Source: Blastococcus sp. KM273128 | GTDB taxonomy: Bacteria; Actinomycetota; Actinomycetes; Mycobacteriales; Geodermatophilaceae | Length of the DNA: 64,000 nucleotides | NCBI RefSeq assembly: GCF_021698975.1 | Contig: NZ_SSXA01000026.1 | Span: 40,946 to 104,945 of the forward strand | Direction: 5' to 3' | Shown: positions 26,227 through 37,823 of the stretch, piece after piece | How the letters are laid out: each line of letters starts with the position of its first letter | How positions within the stretch are numbered: position 1 is the first letter of the stretch | The notes under the pieces: generated by a model | The model's database searches: none | What the model saw: the letters and a program-made list of their open reading frames with translations, nothing else | Told to the model about the DNA's origin: nothing | Translations under genes and position numbers: made by a program

Positions 26227-29187
26227 TCAGCCGGCCAGCCGTGAGCCGTTGCGCCCGGCGACCACCTCCAGCCGCGTGGGGATGCGGGTGCGCAGCTCCT
26301 CGAGGTGGCTGATGACACCGACCGTCCGACCGCCGCGGCGGAGCTCGTCCAGCACCGTCATCACCGCGTCGAGCGCCTGGGCGTCGAGGGTGCCGAACCC
26401 CTCGTCCACGAACAGGGTGTCGATGCGGACGCCGCCGGTCTCGGCGGTGACCACGTCGGCGAGCCCCAGGGCCAGGGCGAGCGAGGCCATGAAGCTCTCC
26501 CCGCCCGACAGCGTCTTGGTGGGCCGGCGCGACCCGGTGTACTCGTCGAAGACGTCCAGCCCCAGGCCGCCGCGGGCGCCGTGCCGGCCCTGCGCGTCGC
26601 TGTGCAGGAAGGTGTAGCGGCCGCCCGACATGTCCAGCAGCCGCCGGCTGGCCACCTCGGCGACCTGCTCCAGGCGTGCGGCCAGCACGAACGACTGCAG
26701 CCGCATGCGGCGCGCGTTGGCCCCCCGGCCGTGCGCGAGGTCGGCCAGCGCGGTGACCTGGTCGCTCCAGGCGCGCAGCTCGGCCAGGGTGAGCTCGGCG
26801 GCGCTGACCCGGCCCACGAGCTCCTCCAGCGACCCCGTGCAGCGGCGCGCCTGCTCCAGCTCGGCGACCGCCGCCTCCCGCCGGCGGGTGCCACCGGCGC
26901 AGCGCGCCTCGAGCGCCGACAGGTCCGGCGGCGCGGGGAGGCCGGCGAGCTCCGGGTCGGCCAGCTGGGCGCGCACGACGACCACCCGCTGGTCGTGCCC
27001 GTCGAGCCGGCGGTCCAGCTCGACCAGGCGGCCCGGGCCGGGCAGCGCCGACCCTGCGGCGTGGACGTCCTCGAACCCGGCGGCCACGGCCCGTTCCTCT
27101 GCCGCCCGGCGGGCCGCGTCCGCCTCGGCGCGGGCCCGCAGCTCCTCGGCCTCGGCGGCGACCACCGCCTCGCAGGCGGCCGCGGCCGCCGAGAGCCGGG
27201 TGACCCGGGTGGCGAGGTCGGCGTCCTCCCCCCGCGCCTCCGCGAGCCGCGCGGTGAGCTCCGCGAGGCCGGTGGTCAGCGCGTCGTGCTCGGCCGTCCG
27301 GGCGCGCAGCTCCTCACGGTCGGCGCCCAGGCGGGTGACCGCCTCCTCCCGCCGGCCGACCAGCTCGCGCAGGCGGGCCTCGGCCGGGGCGAGCCCCGCC
27401 GCCAGGCCGCTCGCGGCGCGCACCGCAGCGGTCAGCTCCGCCACGCGGACCGCCTGCTCCTCGGGCGGCAGCTCGCCGGCGCGCGCCCGCAGGCCGGCGA
27501 GCTCGCGCTCCGCGGCCTCCAGCCGGCCCGTCGCCGCGGTGAGCGCCGTCTCCGCGGCATCGGCGAGGGCCCGGGCCGCGTCCTCGTCGGCGGCCGTGAC
27601 CCGCTCGCCGCCGGGTGCGGCCGGGCGCGGGTGCTCGACGGCGCCGCAGACGGGGCAGTCGGCGCCGTCGGTGAGCCCCGCGGCGAGCTCGGCGGCCATG
27701 CCGTCCAGCCGCCGGGCGCGCAGGTCCAGCCACCGCTCGCGGGCGTCGGCGCGGGCGTCCCGCGCCGACGCGGCGCTCTCGCGCAGCGCGCGGAGCTCCT
27801 CGTCCAGCTCCGCCGCCCCCCGGCCGGCGACGAGCGCCGCCTCGGCCGACTCCAGCGACGCGCGCAGACCGGGCAGCTCCGCGGCGGCCGCCCGCGCCCG
27901 GGCCACCTCCTGCTCCTGCCCGGCCAGCTGCTCGGGGAGCGCGGCGACGTCCCGCTCCCCCGCCCGGCACCGCCCGGCCAGCTCATCGACCTGGCGGGCG
28001 AGCGCGGCGACGGACCGCTCCAGGGTGCGGGCGCGCTCCACCTCCGGGAGCAGGGCCCGGGCCCCGGCGGCCCCGTCGCGCAGCTCGCGCGCCACCAGCC
28101 CGTCGGCCGGGCGGCCGCCGGAGACCGGCTGCCACGCGGCGAGGGCGTCGGCCAGGCCTGCCGCGGCGCGGCCCGCCGCACGACCGGCCGCGTGCGCGGC
28201 GTCCAGCACGTCGCGCAGGGGCTCGGCCCGGCGACCGGCGTCGCGCTCGGCCCGCAGCGGGGCGAGCGCCGGCTCGCGCTGGTCGAGGTCGGCGAGCTCC
28301 GCCGCCGCCTGGGCCCGCCGGGCGTGCCGCGCGGCCAGCGCGCGGGCCCCGGCCAGCTCGGCGTCGGCGACGGCCACCTCGGCGGCGGCCGAGTCGGCGC
28401 GCGCGGCGGCCGACGCCAGCCGCGCCTGCGCGGTCGTCCGGACCTCGGTCACCCAGCGGAGCACGCCACCGCCGCCACCCGCGCCGACCAGCTCGGGGGC
28501 CAGCTCCTCGGGGACCTCGACGTCGGCGGCCTGGGCGACGCGGTCCAGCAGGCCGGCGAGCTGGTGGCGGGCGTCCTCGGTGCTCGCCCGGACCGCCGCC
28601 CGCTCCTCGGCGAGCCACTCCTCGGCGCGGGCGAAGCGGTCGACGTCGAACAGCGTGCGGAGCAGCTCCGTGCGGTGCTCCGGCTCGGCCCGCAGGAACC
28701 GCGCGAAGTCGCCCTGCGGCAGCAGCACCACCTGGCAGAACTGGTGCACGTCCAGCCCGAGCCGGCTGCGCAGGTGCTCGGAGCCCTCGTCGATGCGCGT
28801 GCTGACCGGCTCCCACCCGCCGTCGGTGAGCCGGGAGACCACCAGCTTGGCCTGCTCGGTGGCGAACCCCTCGCCGCGCTTCTTCGGCCGCTGCTGCTCG
28901 GGCCGCCGCACGACCCGCAGCCGCTCCTCCCCGAGGGTGAGCTCGCAGGTGACCTCGGTGCGGGTGGCGGCGTCGGCGTGGTCGCTGCGCAGCCGCTTCT
29001 CCTCACCGCGGGCACCGGGAACCCGCCCGTAGAGGGCGAAGACGACCCCGTCCAGCAGCGTGGTCTTGCCCGCGCCGGTCGGCCCCCACAGCAGGAAGAG
29101 CCCGTCGCGGCCCACCTCGTCGAGGTCGACCTCCACCGTGCCGGCGAAGGGGCCGAATGCGGTCAGGGACAGCCGGTGCAGCCTCAT
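26227..29187 (-). CDS. sbcC: Exonuclease subunit SbcC (SMC-like ATPase)
   Basis: ATPase of the SbcCD (Rad50/Mre11-like) nuclease that opens hairpins and DNA ends. The 986-residue protein has Walker A GPTGAGKTT near residue 35, the Q-loop region VLLPQGDFARFL, and long Ala/Arg/Glu-rich coiled coils. A CPVCG zinc hook lies at about 510, near the midpoint. The end has the signature LSGGESFMASLALALGLAD and Walker B TLFVDEGFGTLD. It overlaps sbcD as ATGA. All key elements are intact. Confidence 0.96.
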   Translation of the reverse strand: MRLHRLSLTAFGPFAGTVEVDLDEVGRDGLFLLWGPTGAGKTTLLDGVVFALYGRVPGARGEEKRLRSDHADAATRTEVTCELTLGEERLRVVRRPEQQRPKKRGEGFATEQAKLVVSRLTDGGWEPVSTRIDEGSEHLRSRLGLDVHQFCQVVLLPQGDFARFLRAEPEHRTELLRTLFDVDRFARAEEWLAEERAAVRASTEDARHQLAGLLDRVAQAADVEVPEELAPELVGAGGGGGVLRWVTEVRTTAQARLASAAARADSAAAEVAVADAELAGARALAARHARRAQAAAELADLDQREPALAPLRAERDAGRRAEPLRDVLDAAHAAGRAAGRAAAGLADALAAWQPVSGGRPADGLVARELRDGAAGARALLPEVERARTLERSVAALARQVDELAGRCRAGERDVAALPEQLAGQEQEVARARAAAAELPGLRASLESAEAALVAGRGAAELDEELRALRESAASARDARADARERWLDLRARRLDGMAAELAAGLTDGADCPVCGAVEHPRPAAPGGERVTAADEDAARALADAAETALTAATGRLEAAERELAGLRARAGELPPEEQAVRVAELTAAVRAASGLAAGLAPAEARLRELVGRREEAVTRLGADREELRARTAEHDALTTGLAELTARLAEARGEDADLATRVTRLSAAAAACEAVVAAEAEELRARAEADAARRAAEERAVAAGFEDVHAAGSALPGPGRLVELDRRLDGHDQRVVVVRAQLADPELAGLPAPPDLSALEARCAGGTRRREAAVAELEQARRCTGSLEELVGRVSAAELTLAELRAWSDQVTALADLAHGRGANARRMRLQSFVLAARLEQVAEVASRRLLDMSGGRYTFLHSDAQGRHGARGGLGLDVFDEYTGSRRPTKTLSGGESFMASLALALGLADVVTAETGGVRIDTLFVDEGFGTLDAQALDAVMTVLDELRRGGRTVGVISHLEELRTRIPTRLEVVAGRNGSRLAG

Positions 29188-30332
29188 CGGGCCGCCTCCT
29201 CGCGGTCGGCCGCGCCCAGCGCCCGGGCCAGCAGCTCCCGCTCGGCCGCGCTGGCCGGGACACCGCGCACCGCGTCGACGAACTCGCCGGCGATCTCCAG
29301 GGCGCTGCGCCCCCGCATCCGCTCCTGGTAGCTGCCGCCCGCGGTCGCGGCCCCCGCGCCCGTCCAGTCCAGGTGCACGCAGTGCGGGAAGCGGGTCTGC
29401 AGCCGGCGCATGGGGTCGGCCGGCCGCGCCGGGTCGGTGAGCCGGGCGGAGACGAAGTGCTGCTCGGCCGCCTCGTGAGCCGGGTCGGCGAGCAGCTCGT
29501 CCAGCGTGCCGGTCAGCACGCTCAGCGGCCGCGGGGTGGGCAGCGGGACCGGGCGCACGCCGGCGAGCCCGGTGGCGTCGAGGTCGACCAACCAGGCCTG
29601 CTTCTCCTGCCCGGCCTCGCCGAAGGAGTAGGCCAGCGGTGAGCCGCTGTAGCGCATGCGCGGGGAGAGGGTCTGCGGGCGGTGCAGGTGCCCGAGCGCC
29701 ACGTAGTCCACGCCGTCGAACACCGCACCGGGCACCAGGTCCACGCCGCCGACGCAGATGTCCCGCTCGCTGTCGCTGGCCACCCCGCCCCCGACGAAGG
29801 CGTGCGCGAGCACCACCGAGCGCGCGCCCGGCCGGAGGAACAGGTCGGCGCGCACCCGGTCCATCGCCTCGCGCAGCACCGCCTCGTGCCCGCGCGCCCC
29901 GGGTACCCCGAGCTCGTGCCGCGCCACCTCGGGCTCCAGGTACGGGATGCCGTAGACGGCCACCTCGCCGTGCTCGTCGGCCAGCAGGACCGGCTCGTCC
30001 AGCCGTGCCGTGGCCGCGCGCACGTGCAGGCCGGCCGCGCTCAGCAGGCCCGAGAAGGTGCCCAGCCGCCGGGCCGAGTCGTGGTTTCCGGGGGTGAGCA
30101 CGACCCGCGCGCCGGTGCCCAGGAGCCGGCCGACGACCCGGTCGAGCACCGCCGTGGCGTCGGCGGAGGGCACGGCCCGGTCGTACACGTCACCGGCGAC
30201 GACGACGACGTCCACCCGCTCGCTCGCGACGACGGCGGCCAGCCCGCCCAGCACCTCCTCCTGCTCAGCGAGCAGGTCGGTGCCGTGCAGGGTGCGGCCG
30301 ATGTGCCAGTCGGAGGTGTGCAGCAGCCGCAT
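29184..30332 (-). CDS. sbcD: Exonuclease subunit SbcD (Mre11-like nuclease)
   Basis: Metallophosphoesterase nuclease partner of SbcC. The 382-residue protein shows all five phosphoesterase motifs: DWHIG (8-12), GDVYDR (47-52), PGNHDS (81-86), a LAHAFVGGG His, and LGHLHRPQ. These bind two Mn ions. The ATG is 8 nt after a TACCTT hexamer. It heads the sbcD-sbcC operon, which overlaps by four bases. Confidence 0.96.
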   Translation of the reverse strand: MRLLHTSDWHIGRTLHGTDLLAEQEEVLGGLAAVVASERVDVVVVAGDVYDRAVPSADATAVLDRVVGRLLGTGARVVLTPGNHDSARRLGTFSGLLSAAGLHVRAATARLDEPVLLADEHGEVAVYGIPYLEPEVARHELGVPGARGHEAVLREAMDRVRADLFLRPGARSVVLAHAFVGGGVASDSERDICVGGVDLVPGAVFDGVDYVALGHLHRPQTLSPRMRYSGSPLAYSFGEAGQEKQAWLVDLDATGLAGVRPVPLPTPRPLSVLTGTLDELLADPAHEAAEQHFVSARLTDPARPADPMRRLQTRFPHCVHLDWTGAGAATAGGSYQERMRGRSALEIAGEFVDAVRGVPASAAERELLARALGAADREEAAR

Positions 30333-30340
30333 GGGCGCAG

Positions 30341-30346
30341 AAGGTA
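30341..30346 (-). promoter_or_regulatory. -10 hexamer of a near-leaderless promoter for sbcD-sbcC
   Basis: TACCTT on the minus strand, 8 nt before the sbcD ATG. Confidence 0.5.
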
Positions 30347-30380
30347 GAGAGGGGGTCCGACAGAACCGCCGAGGCGCGCC

Positions 30381-30396
30381 GTGACGGACCCGTCAC
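30381..30396. other. 16-bp palindrome upstream of sbcD
   Basis: GTGACGG-AC-CCGTCAC is a perfect 7-bp inverted repeat with a 2-nt centre, about 35 nt upstream of the sbcD -10. It could be an operator for sbcD or the end of the PH-domain gene's transcript. Confidence 0.35.
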
Positions 30397-30411
30397 GTCG
30401 GGTCGCCCGGG

Positions 30412-30987
30412 TCAGAAGACCTCGGTGGAGCGCCAGCCGTCCTGCGGGGGCCGGCCGTCGTCACCGCGGATGTACCCGGCGTTCTCCCGCGCCCGCCGCT
30501 CGGCGTCCTCCTCGACCATGACGTTGAGGAGCTGCTGCACGCCGTCGCTGTCGGGGATCTGGTGCAGCACCGTGGGGCCGCCGTCGCCGGCGGTCTCGAT
30601 GGTCAGCGTGCCCGAGTTGATGATCCGCTCCCACAGCGACTGGGTGTAGGAGACGTCGGTGATGCGGGACAGCCCGATGTCGCGCCCGCGGCGGGCCAGG
30701 ATCCCCGCGCGGAACAGCAACCGGTGCGTCGTCACCACGTAGTGCGTCGTCCGCCAGCGGAGCAGGGGGACCACGACGAGGAACAGCAGCAGGACGGCGG
30801 CGGCGCACACGATCGCCAGCCGGTAGACCCCCTGCTGCCGCCCCGCGGGGACCAGGGCGGCGCCGAAGGACGCCGCCCCGACGACGAGCAGGAAGAACAC
30901 GACCGGCCAGAAGACCGTCAGCCAGTGCGGGTGCAGGTGACGGACGACCTCTTCGTCGTCGGCGAGCAGCTTGTCCGGGTACGGCAC
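30412..30987 (-). CDS. PH domain-containing membrane protein
   Basis: A 191-residue protein with two membrane helices near the start (LTVFWPVVFFLLVVGAASFG and a second at VCAAAVLLLFLVVV). A bacterial PH (bPH_2, YdbS-like) domain follows: THYVVTTHRLLFRAGILARRGRDIGLSRITDV. The N-terminus VPYPDKLLADDEEVVRHLHPHW matches Rv3278c, so I chose the GTG at 30987 rather than 31008. Function is unknown in this family. It lies upstream of sbcD in the same direction, and near birA as in mycobacteria. Confidence 0.85.
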   Translation of the reverse strand: MPYPDKLLADDEEVVRHLHPHWLTVFWPVVFFLLVVGAASFGAALVPAGRQQGVYRLAIVCAAAVLLLFLVVVPLLRWRTTHYVVTTHRLLFRAGILARRGRDIGLSRITDVSYTQSLWERIINSGTLTIETAGDGGPTVLHQIPDSDGVQQLLNVMVEEDAERRARENAGYIRGDDGRPPQDGWRSTEVF

Positions 30988-31042
30988 AGGACCAGGATGA
31001 CGCACCACGGCCCGGTTGCCGGGGTGCGGCGCGGCCCCCGGA

Positions 31043-32290
31043 TCAGCCTGCCGCGTGGGCGTGGCGGCGCTGGTCGCCGGCCGGCCGGCGGGCCCCCGTC
31101 GCGGCGTCCTCGGCCGCCCGCGGGCCGAGCGCCCGCAGCCGCCGGCGCGCGGGTTCCTCGACCCGCGTGTACAGCAGGTGCGCCAGGACCAGCGCCAGCG
31201 GCACGGAGAGCACGTTCAGGACCGACCCGCCGATGCGCTCGGGACCCAGCGCGGGGACGGAGAGCATCACGGTCCACACCACCTCGAAGACGCAGTAGTG
31301 CACGAGGTACAGCGCGTAGGAGATCCGCCCGCCGTGCACCAGGACGCGATTGCCGAGGAGATCGGCGCCCCGCCCCCGGGCCAGGGCCAGGGCCCCGACC
31401 AGCGGTGGGAAGAGGATGACCACCACGCCCTGGAAGTCCCCTCCGGTCGCGAGGCCGTAGCGGTCGGCGACGTAGATGCCGACCACGACGAGGCCGCCGA
31501 TCACCGCCGCGGCGCGTGCCGCCACCGGGCCCGACCGGGGGTTGCGGCCCAGCCGCTGGACGGCCAGGCAGGTGAGGGCGCCGGCGAGGAACCCGGCCGC
31601 GATGCGCGCGAGCCACTGGTAGGGGAAGCCTGCGGTCCCGGCCACGAGGTTGTGCACGACGAAGGGCGTCATGCACAGCAGGGCGAGGGAACCGGTGACG
31701 ACCGCCGGCAGCCGCCGCATGCGCCACAGGACCAGGGCGAGCAGCGGGAAGGCGCAGTAGGCCAGCCACTCGGCGCTGACCGACCAGCCCGGGCCCACGT
31801 AGGAGGCGCCGGGGAAGTAGGGCCGGTGCCACTGCTGGACCATCAGCAGCTGCTCGACCAGGTGCGGGACGGACAGCTGCGGCTGCACCGACTGGAAGGA
31901 GGGGTTGTCGTCGAACCAGGCGCGGACCCACAGCCAGGCCCCGAACAGGACCGTCACGAAGGCGAAGGTCGGCCAGATCCGCGTGATGCGGGCCCAGAGG
32001 AAGACGTAGGACTTCCGCAGCCCGAAGCCCCGCCCCATGTGCGCGGTGTAGTTCAGCGCGATGACGAACCCGCTGAGCACGAAGAAGAGGTCGACCCCGA
32101 GCCACCCCGCCCGCACCAGCGGTGACAGCGGCTCCAGCAGCCCGGTGAAGGTCGGGCCCGGGGCGTAGCTCAGGTGCAGCGCCACGACGACGATCGAGGC
32201 GACGAAGCGCAACCCGGTGAGCGCTCGGATCTCACCCTTGAGCGGTGACGTCGGCTCCCGGCCGAGGTCGGGGATGTCGAGTCGGGGCAT
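31043..32290 (-). CDS. Acyltransferase family 3 membrane protein (OafA/YrhL-like)
   Basis: A 415-residue integral membrane O-acyltransferase with about ten helices. The family Arg-x10-His pair is present at R28 and H39 (IRALTGLRFVASIVVVALHL). A conserved DLFFVLSGFVIALN loop follows. Such enzymes move acetyl or other acyl groups from the cytoplasm to sugars outside. It has no C-terminal SGNH domain, so acyl transfer may need a partner. It is one of three family members in the window. The target sugar is unknown. Confidence 0.88.
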   Translation of the reverse strand: MPRLDIPDLGREPTSPLKGEIRALTGLRFVASIVVVALHLSYAPGPTFTGLLEPLSPLVRAGWLGVDLFFVLSGFVIALNYTAHMGRGFGLRKSYVFLWARITRIWPTFAFVTVLFGAWLWVRAWFDDNPSFQSVQPQLSVPHLVEQLLMVQQWHRPYFPGASYVGPGWSVSAEWLAYCAFPLLALVLWRMRRLPAVVTGSLALLCMTPFVVHNLVAGTAGFPYQWLARIAAGFLAGALTCLAVQRLGRNPRSGPVAARAAAVIGGLVVVGIYVADRYGLATGGDFQGVVVILFPPLVGALALARGRGADLLGNRVLVHGGRISYALYLVHYCVFEVVWTVMLSVPALGPERIGGSVLNVLSVPLALVLAHLLYTRVEEPARRRLRALGPRAAEDAATGARRPAGDQRRHAHAAG

Positions 32291-32414
32291 GCCGATGGGT
32301 GTCCGTTCGTGGGGGCGTCAGGTGGTGCATGACGTGCCGCGCGCGGCCTGCTCAGGAGCGGCCGGAGTCCTCACACCCGGATGAAGGTACCTGTCTGTAA
32401 CGATTTGCGCACGA

Positions 32415-33257
32415 TCAGCGCATGCGCACGTGTCGCACGTCACCGCTCGCCAGCTCGACCGTGCCGTCGGCCGAGTCGACGACCAGCCGGCCGTCCCAGT
32501 CGATCGCCCGCGCGGTGCCCACGAGCGCCGAGCCGTCCGGCATCGTCACCTCCACGGTGCTGCCCACCGTCGAGGACCACGCCAGGTAGTCGCGCGCCAG
32601 GCCCGAGACGACCGGATCGCCCAGCGCCTCGACCCAGCCGCGGTAGCGCCGCTCGAAGGCGCGCAGGAAGCCCAGGAGCACCGGGCCGCGGTCGACGGTC
32701 CCCCCGGTGACGACGGAGAGGGACGTCCCGGTCTCCGGGAGCTCCGCGGCGGAGGTCGAGACGTTGAGGCCGACCCCGACGACGACGGCCGGGCCGCCCG
32801 GCCGGGTCACCGCCTCGGCGAGGATGCCGGCGAGCTTCCGCCCGTCGCGCGCGAGCAGGTCGTTGGGCCACTTGACGGTGGCCAGCACGCCGGCCACCTC
32901 GCGCACCGACTCGGCCAGGGCCACGCCGGTCAGGAGCGGCAACCAGCCGCGCCGCGCCGCCGGCACGTCGGGGTGCAGCAGGAAGGACACGGTCAGGCCC
33001 GCCCGCGGCGGGGAGGCCCACGACCGGTCCAGCCGGCCGCGGCCGGTGACCTGGTGCTCGGCGACCAGGACGGTGCCCTCGGGGGCGTCGTCGGCCGCCG
33101 CGGCCGCGGCGAGGGCCGCGTTGGTCGACCCGATCTCCTCGACCACCTCGAGCGACCGCCACAGCGCGCTGCCGCTGGTCAGCGCCGACCCCAGGGCCGC
33201 CGCGTCGAGCCCGGGGCGTGTGAGATCCGACCATCGGGATGAAGGCGTGTCGGGCAC
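32415..33257 (-). CDS. birA: Biotin--[acetyl-CoA-carboxylase] ligase
   Basis: Attaches biotin to the carboxylase carrier domain, here most likely AccA3 at 36-37.8 kb. The 280-residue protein has the biotinoyl-AMP loop GRGRLDRSW (73-81), KWPNDLL (129-135), VVGVGLNV and a C-terminal SH3-like domain. It has no N-terminal helix-turn-helix, so it should not repress biotin genes. The GTG is 6 nt from a TAGCGT hexamer. It diverges from accD5, as in mycobacteria (Rv3279c/Rv3280). Confidence 0.94.
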   Translation of the reverse strand: MPDTPSSRWSDLTRPGLDAAALGSALTSGSALWRSLEVVEEIGSTNAALAAAAAADDAPEGTVLVAEHQVTGRGRLDRSWASPPRAGLTVSFLLHPDVPAARRGWLPLLTGVALAESVREVAGVLATVKWPNDLLARDGRKLAGILAEAVTRPGGPAVVVGVGLNVSTSAAELPETGTSLSVVTGGTVDRGPVLLGFLRAFERRYRGWVEALGDPVVSGLARDYLAWSSTVGSTVEVTMPDGSALVGTARAIDWDGRLVVDSADGTVELASGDVRHVRMR

Positions 33258-33263
33258 TCCCTT

Positions 33264-33269
33264 ACGCTA
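33264..33269 (-). promoter_or_regulatory. -10 hexamer of a leaderless promoter for birA
   Basis: TAGCGT on the minus strand, 6 nt before the birA GTG. Read on the other strand, TACGCT (33263-33268) overlaps it and could serve accD5 with a leader of about 85 nt. Confidence 0.5.
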
Positions 33270-33355
33270 CGGCCCGTGATCGGGACCGCCGGATCACGCC
33301 CGAGCACCGTGCCGCCACCGCGGCCGTCGAGCGCCAGCGAGGAGATCGAGACCGC

Positions 33356-34984
33356 GTGAGTGCCGCCGAACTGGAGAGCGCCGGGGAGCACGTCCCCGAC
33401 GACGTCGACATCCACACGACCGCAGGGAAGCTCGCCGACTTCGAGCGGCGGGTGCAGGAGGCCGTCCACGCGGGCTCCGAGCGCGCCGTCGAGAAGCAGC
33501 ACGCCGCGGGCAAGATGACCGCCCGCGAGCGGATCGAGGCGCTGCTGGACCCGGGCTCGTTCACCGAGTTCGACGAGTTCGCCCGGCACCGCTCGACCAA
33601 CTTCGGCATGGCCGACAAGCGGCCCTTCGGCGACGGCGTCGTCACCGGCTACGGCACCGTCGACGGCCGGCCGGTGGCGATCTTCTCCCAGGACGTCACC
33701 GTCTTCGGCGGCAGCCTGGGCGAGGTCTACGGCGAGAAGATCGTCAAGGTCCAGGACTTCGCCATCAAGAACGGCTGCCCCGTCATCGGCATCAACGAGG
33801 GCGGCGGCGCGCGCATCCAGGAGGGCGTGGTCTCCCTCGGCCTCTACGGCGAGATCTTCCAGCGCAACGTGCACGCCTCCGGCGTCATCCCGCAGATCTC
33901 GCTGGTCATGGGGCCGGCCGCCGGTGGGCACGTGTACTCCCCCGCGCTCACCGACTTCATCGTCATGGTCGACAAGACCAGCCAGATGTTCATCACCGGC
34001 CCGGACGTCGTGAAGACCGTCACCGGTGAGGACGTCACGCTCGAGGAACTGGGCGGCGCGCGGACGCACAACACCAAGTCCGGCGTCGCGCACTACCTGG
34101 CCGAGGACGAGGACGACGCGCTCGACTACGTGAAGGCGCTGCTCTCCTACCTGCCGAGCAACAACCTCGACCCGCTGCCGGCCGTCGAGATGGCGCCGGT
34201 CGAGACCGTGCTGCCGGACGCGCTGACCGACGAGGACCGCGAGCTCGACACGTTCGTCCCCGATTCGGCGAACACCCCCTACGACATGCACACCGTCATC
34301 GAGCACGTCCTCGACGACGGCGAGTTCCTCGAGGTGCAGCCGCTGTTCGCACCGAACATCCTCATCGGCTTCGGCCGGGTCGAGGGCCGGCCGGTCGGCG
34401 TCGTGGCCAACCAGCCCACCCAGTTCGCCGGCACGCTGGACATCGACGCCAGCGAGAAGGCTGCCCGTTTCGTGCGCACCTGCGACGCGTTCAACATCCC
34501 GGTGCTCACCTTCGTCGACGTCCCCGGCTTCCTGCCCGGCACGTCGCAGGAGTGGGAGGGGATCATCCGGCGCGGCGCCAAGCTCATCTACGCCTACGCC
34601 GAGGCCACCGTCCCGAAGGTCACCGTCATCACCCGCAAGGCCTACGGCGGCGCCTACGACGTGATGGGTTCCAAGCACCTCGGGGCCGACGTCAACCTGG
34701 CCTGGCCGACCGCGCAGATCGCCGTGGTGGGTGCGCAGGGCGCGGTGGGCATCCTCTACCGCAAGGAGCTGGCCGCGGCCGAGGACCCCGACGCCAGGCG
34801 CGCCGAGCTCATCGCGGAGTACGAGGACACCCTCGCCAACCCCTACATCGCCGCTGACCGCGGGTACGTCGACGCGGTGATCCCGCCGTCGCACACCCGC
34901 GTGCAGGTGACCAAGGCGCTGCGGGTGCTGGCCAACAAGCGGCAGACCCTGCCGCCCAAGAAGCACGGGAACATCCCGCTGTGA
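33356..34984 (+). CDS. accD5: Acyl-CoA carboxylase carboxyltransferase (beta) subunit
   Basis: Carboxyltransferase half of acetyl/propionyl-CoA carboxylase; moves CO2 from carboxybiotin to the acyl-CoA. The 542-residue protein has both crotonase-type domains: [17 protein letters not shown] region ([18 protein letters not shown]), [10 protein letters not shown] in the N-half, and [20 protein letters not shown] and [16 protein letters not shown] in the C-half. The [11 protein letters not shown] segment with Asp is typical of propionyl-preferring AccD5. GAGGAG lies 11 nt before the GTG. It overlaps accE5 by 4 nt (GTGA). Confidence 0.95.
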   Translation: MSAAELESAGEHVPDDVDIHTTAGKLADFERRVQEAVHAGSERAVEKQHAAGKMTARERIEALLDPGSFTEFDEFARHRSTNFGMADKRPFGDGVVTGYGTVDGRPVAIFSQDVTVFGGSLGEVYGEKIVKVQDFAIKNGCPVIGINEGGGARIQEGVVSLGLYGEIFQRNVHASGVIPQISLVMGPAAGGHVYSPALTDFIVMVDKTSQMFITGPDVVKTVTGEDVTLEELGGARTHNTKSGVAHYLAEDEDDALDYVKALLSYLPSNNLDPLPAVEMAPVETVLPDALTDEDRELDTFVPDSANTPYDMHTVIEHVLDDGEFLEVQPLFAPNILIGFGRVEGRPVGVVANQPTQFAGTLDIDASEKAARFVRTCDAFNIPVLTFVDVPGFLPGTSQEWEGIIRRGAKLIYAYAEATVPKVTVITRKAYGGAYDVMGSKHLGADVNLAWPTAQIAVVGAQGAVGILYRKELAAAEDPDARRAELIAEYEDTLANPYIAADRGYVDAVIPPSHTRVQVTKALRVLANKRQTLPPKKHGNIPL

Positions 34985-35307
34985 CATCGCGACCCTCCGG
35001 GCCGCACCGCGGCCAATTGCCGTCCCCCGACGGCGACGAGCGCGATCGTCACGCCTCCGCGGACCCCTCCGGGTCCCACTCGGCGCGACCGGACTACGAC
35101 GACAGACCTCCCCTGCTGCGGGTGGTCAGGGGCGAGCCGACGGCGGAGGAGCTGGCGGCGCTCACCGTGGTCGTCGCCGCCCTGTCGCAGCCCCGCACCC
35201 GCCGCCGGGCCACCCCGGTCGGCGCCTGGGCGTCCTACGGCGACGCGCACCGCGGCGGGCTCCGCGCCGGCCCCGGTGGCTGGCGGGCCGCGGGGCGGTT
35301 CGCGTGA
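34981..35307 (+). CDS. accE5: Acyl-CoA carboxylase epsilon subunit
   Basis: Small actinobacterial subunit that stabilises the AccA3-AccD5 complex. The 108-residue protein has a low-complexity polar start of about 40 residues. The conserved segment is [24 protein letters not shown], followed by a Trp-containing Arg/Gly-rich tail. The overlap with accD5 and with maf (both GTGA) shows tight coupling and fixes both ends. Same place as Rv3281. Confidence 0.9.
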   Translation: MTSRPSGPHRGQLPSPDGDERDRHASADPSGSHSARPDYDDRPPLLRVVRGEPTAEELAALTVVVAALSQPRTRRRATPVGAWASYGDAHRGGLRAGPGGWRAAGRFA

Positions 35308-35912
35308 CCGCGGAACGCCGGCTGGTCCTCGCCTCGGCGTCACCGGCCCGCCTCTCCCTCCTCCGGCAGGCCGGGCTGTCCCCCGAGGTCGTGGTCAGCG
35401 ACGTCGACGAGTCGGCGCACCCGGCCCCGCGCGTGGCCGAGCAGGTCGCCGTCCTGGCGGCCGCCAAGGCCGCCGCGGTCGCCAAGCGCGAGACCGACGC
35501 GCTCGTCATCGGCGCGGACTCCCTGCTGGAGTTCGGCGGCAAGCCGCAGGGCAAGCCCGCGGACGCGGCCGAGGCCCGCGACCGCTGGCGCCGGATGGCC
35601 GGGCGCTCGGGCGTCCTGCACACCGGCCAGGCGCTGTTCGACGTCCGGGACGGCGCGGTCGTCAGCCGGGACATCGCAGTGGCCTCCACCGTCGTCTACT
35701 TCGCCGAGCCGACGCCGGCGGAGGTCGAGGCGTACCTCGCGACCGGGGAGCCGCTGGCGGTGGCGGGCGCGTTCACCCTCGACGGGCTCGGTGCACCCTT
35801 CGTGCGCCGCGTCGAGGGCGACCCGGCCGCCGTGGTGGGGCTGTCCCTGACGGTCCTGCGGACCCAGCTGGGCAAGCGCGGCCTGACGATCACCGACCTC
35901 TGGCGCCGCTGA
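35304..35912 (+). CDS. maf: Maf-like nucleotide pyrophosphatase
   Basis: Hydrolyses non-canonical or excess nucleoside triphosphates (dTTP/UTP type in bacteria) to monophosphates, a house-cleaning role. The 202-residue protein begins [18 protein letters not shown] with the family's SxSPRR-like motif, then [17 protein letters not shown] with the catalytic Asp, and [19 protein letters not shown]. The GTG overlaps the accE5 stop. The accD5-accE5-maf order is as in mycobacteria. Confidence 0.92.
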   Translation: MTAERRLVLASASPARLSLLRQAGLSPEVVVSDVDESAHPAPRVAEQVAVLAAAKAAAVAKRETDALVIGADSLLEFGGKPQGKPADAAEARDRWRRMAGRSGVLHTGQALFDVRDGAVVSRDIAVASTVVYFAEPTPAEVEAYLATGEPLAVAGAFTLDGLGAPFVRRVEGDPAAVVGLSLTVLRTQLGKRGLTITDLWRR

Positions 35913-35992
35913 GCGCCCCGCCCGATCCACCGCCGCGCCCGGCGCGGAACCCGACAAGAGTTCGACCGGCCCACAGAAGAGGGAGAGCACCG

Positions 35993-37756
<1,764 letters not shown>

Positions 37757-37766
37757 CCCCAGCCGC

Positions 37767-37817
37767 ACGGCGCGAGGGCCCGTCCCCCGGTCTCCGGGGG
37801 ACGGGCCCTCGCGCCGT
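37767..37817. terminator. Bidirectional terminator, perfect 24-bp stem
   Basis: Positions 37767-37790 and 37794-37817 are perfect inverted copies around a TCT loop (stem ACGGCGCGAGGGCCCGTCCC...). It separates accA3 from the convergent metalloprotease gene. Confidence 0.85.
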
Positions 37818-37823
37818 CCCGGA

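Noticed and set aside
26305..29331. 1008-codon open frame antisense to sbcC and sbcD
   Set aside because: Gly/Arg/Ala-rich shadow of sbcC on the opposite strand; no domain, and the sense strand has all SbcC motifs.
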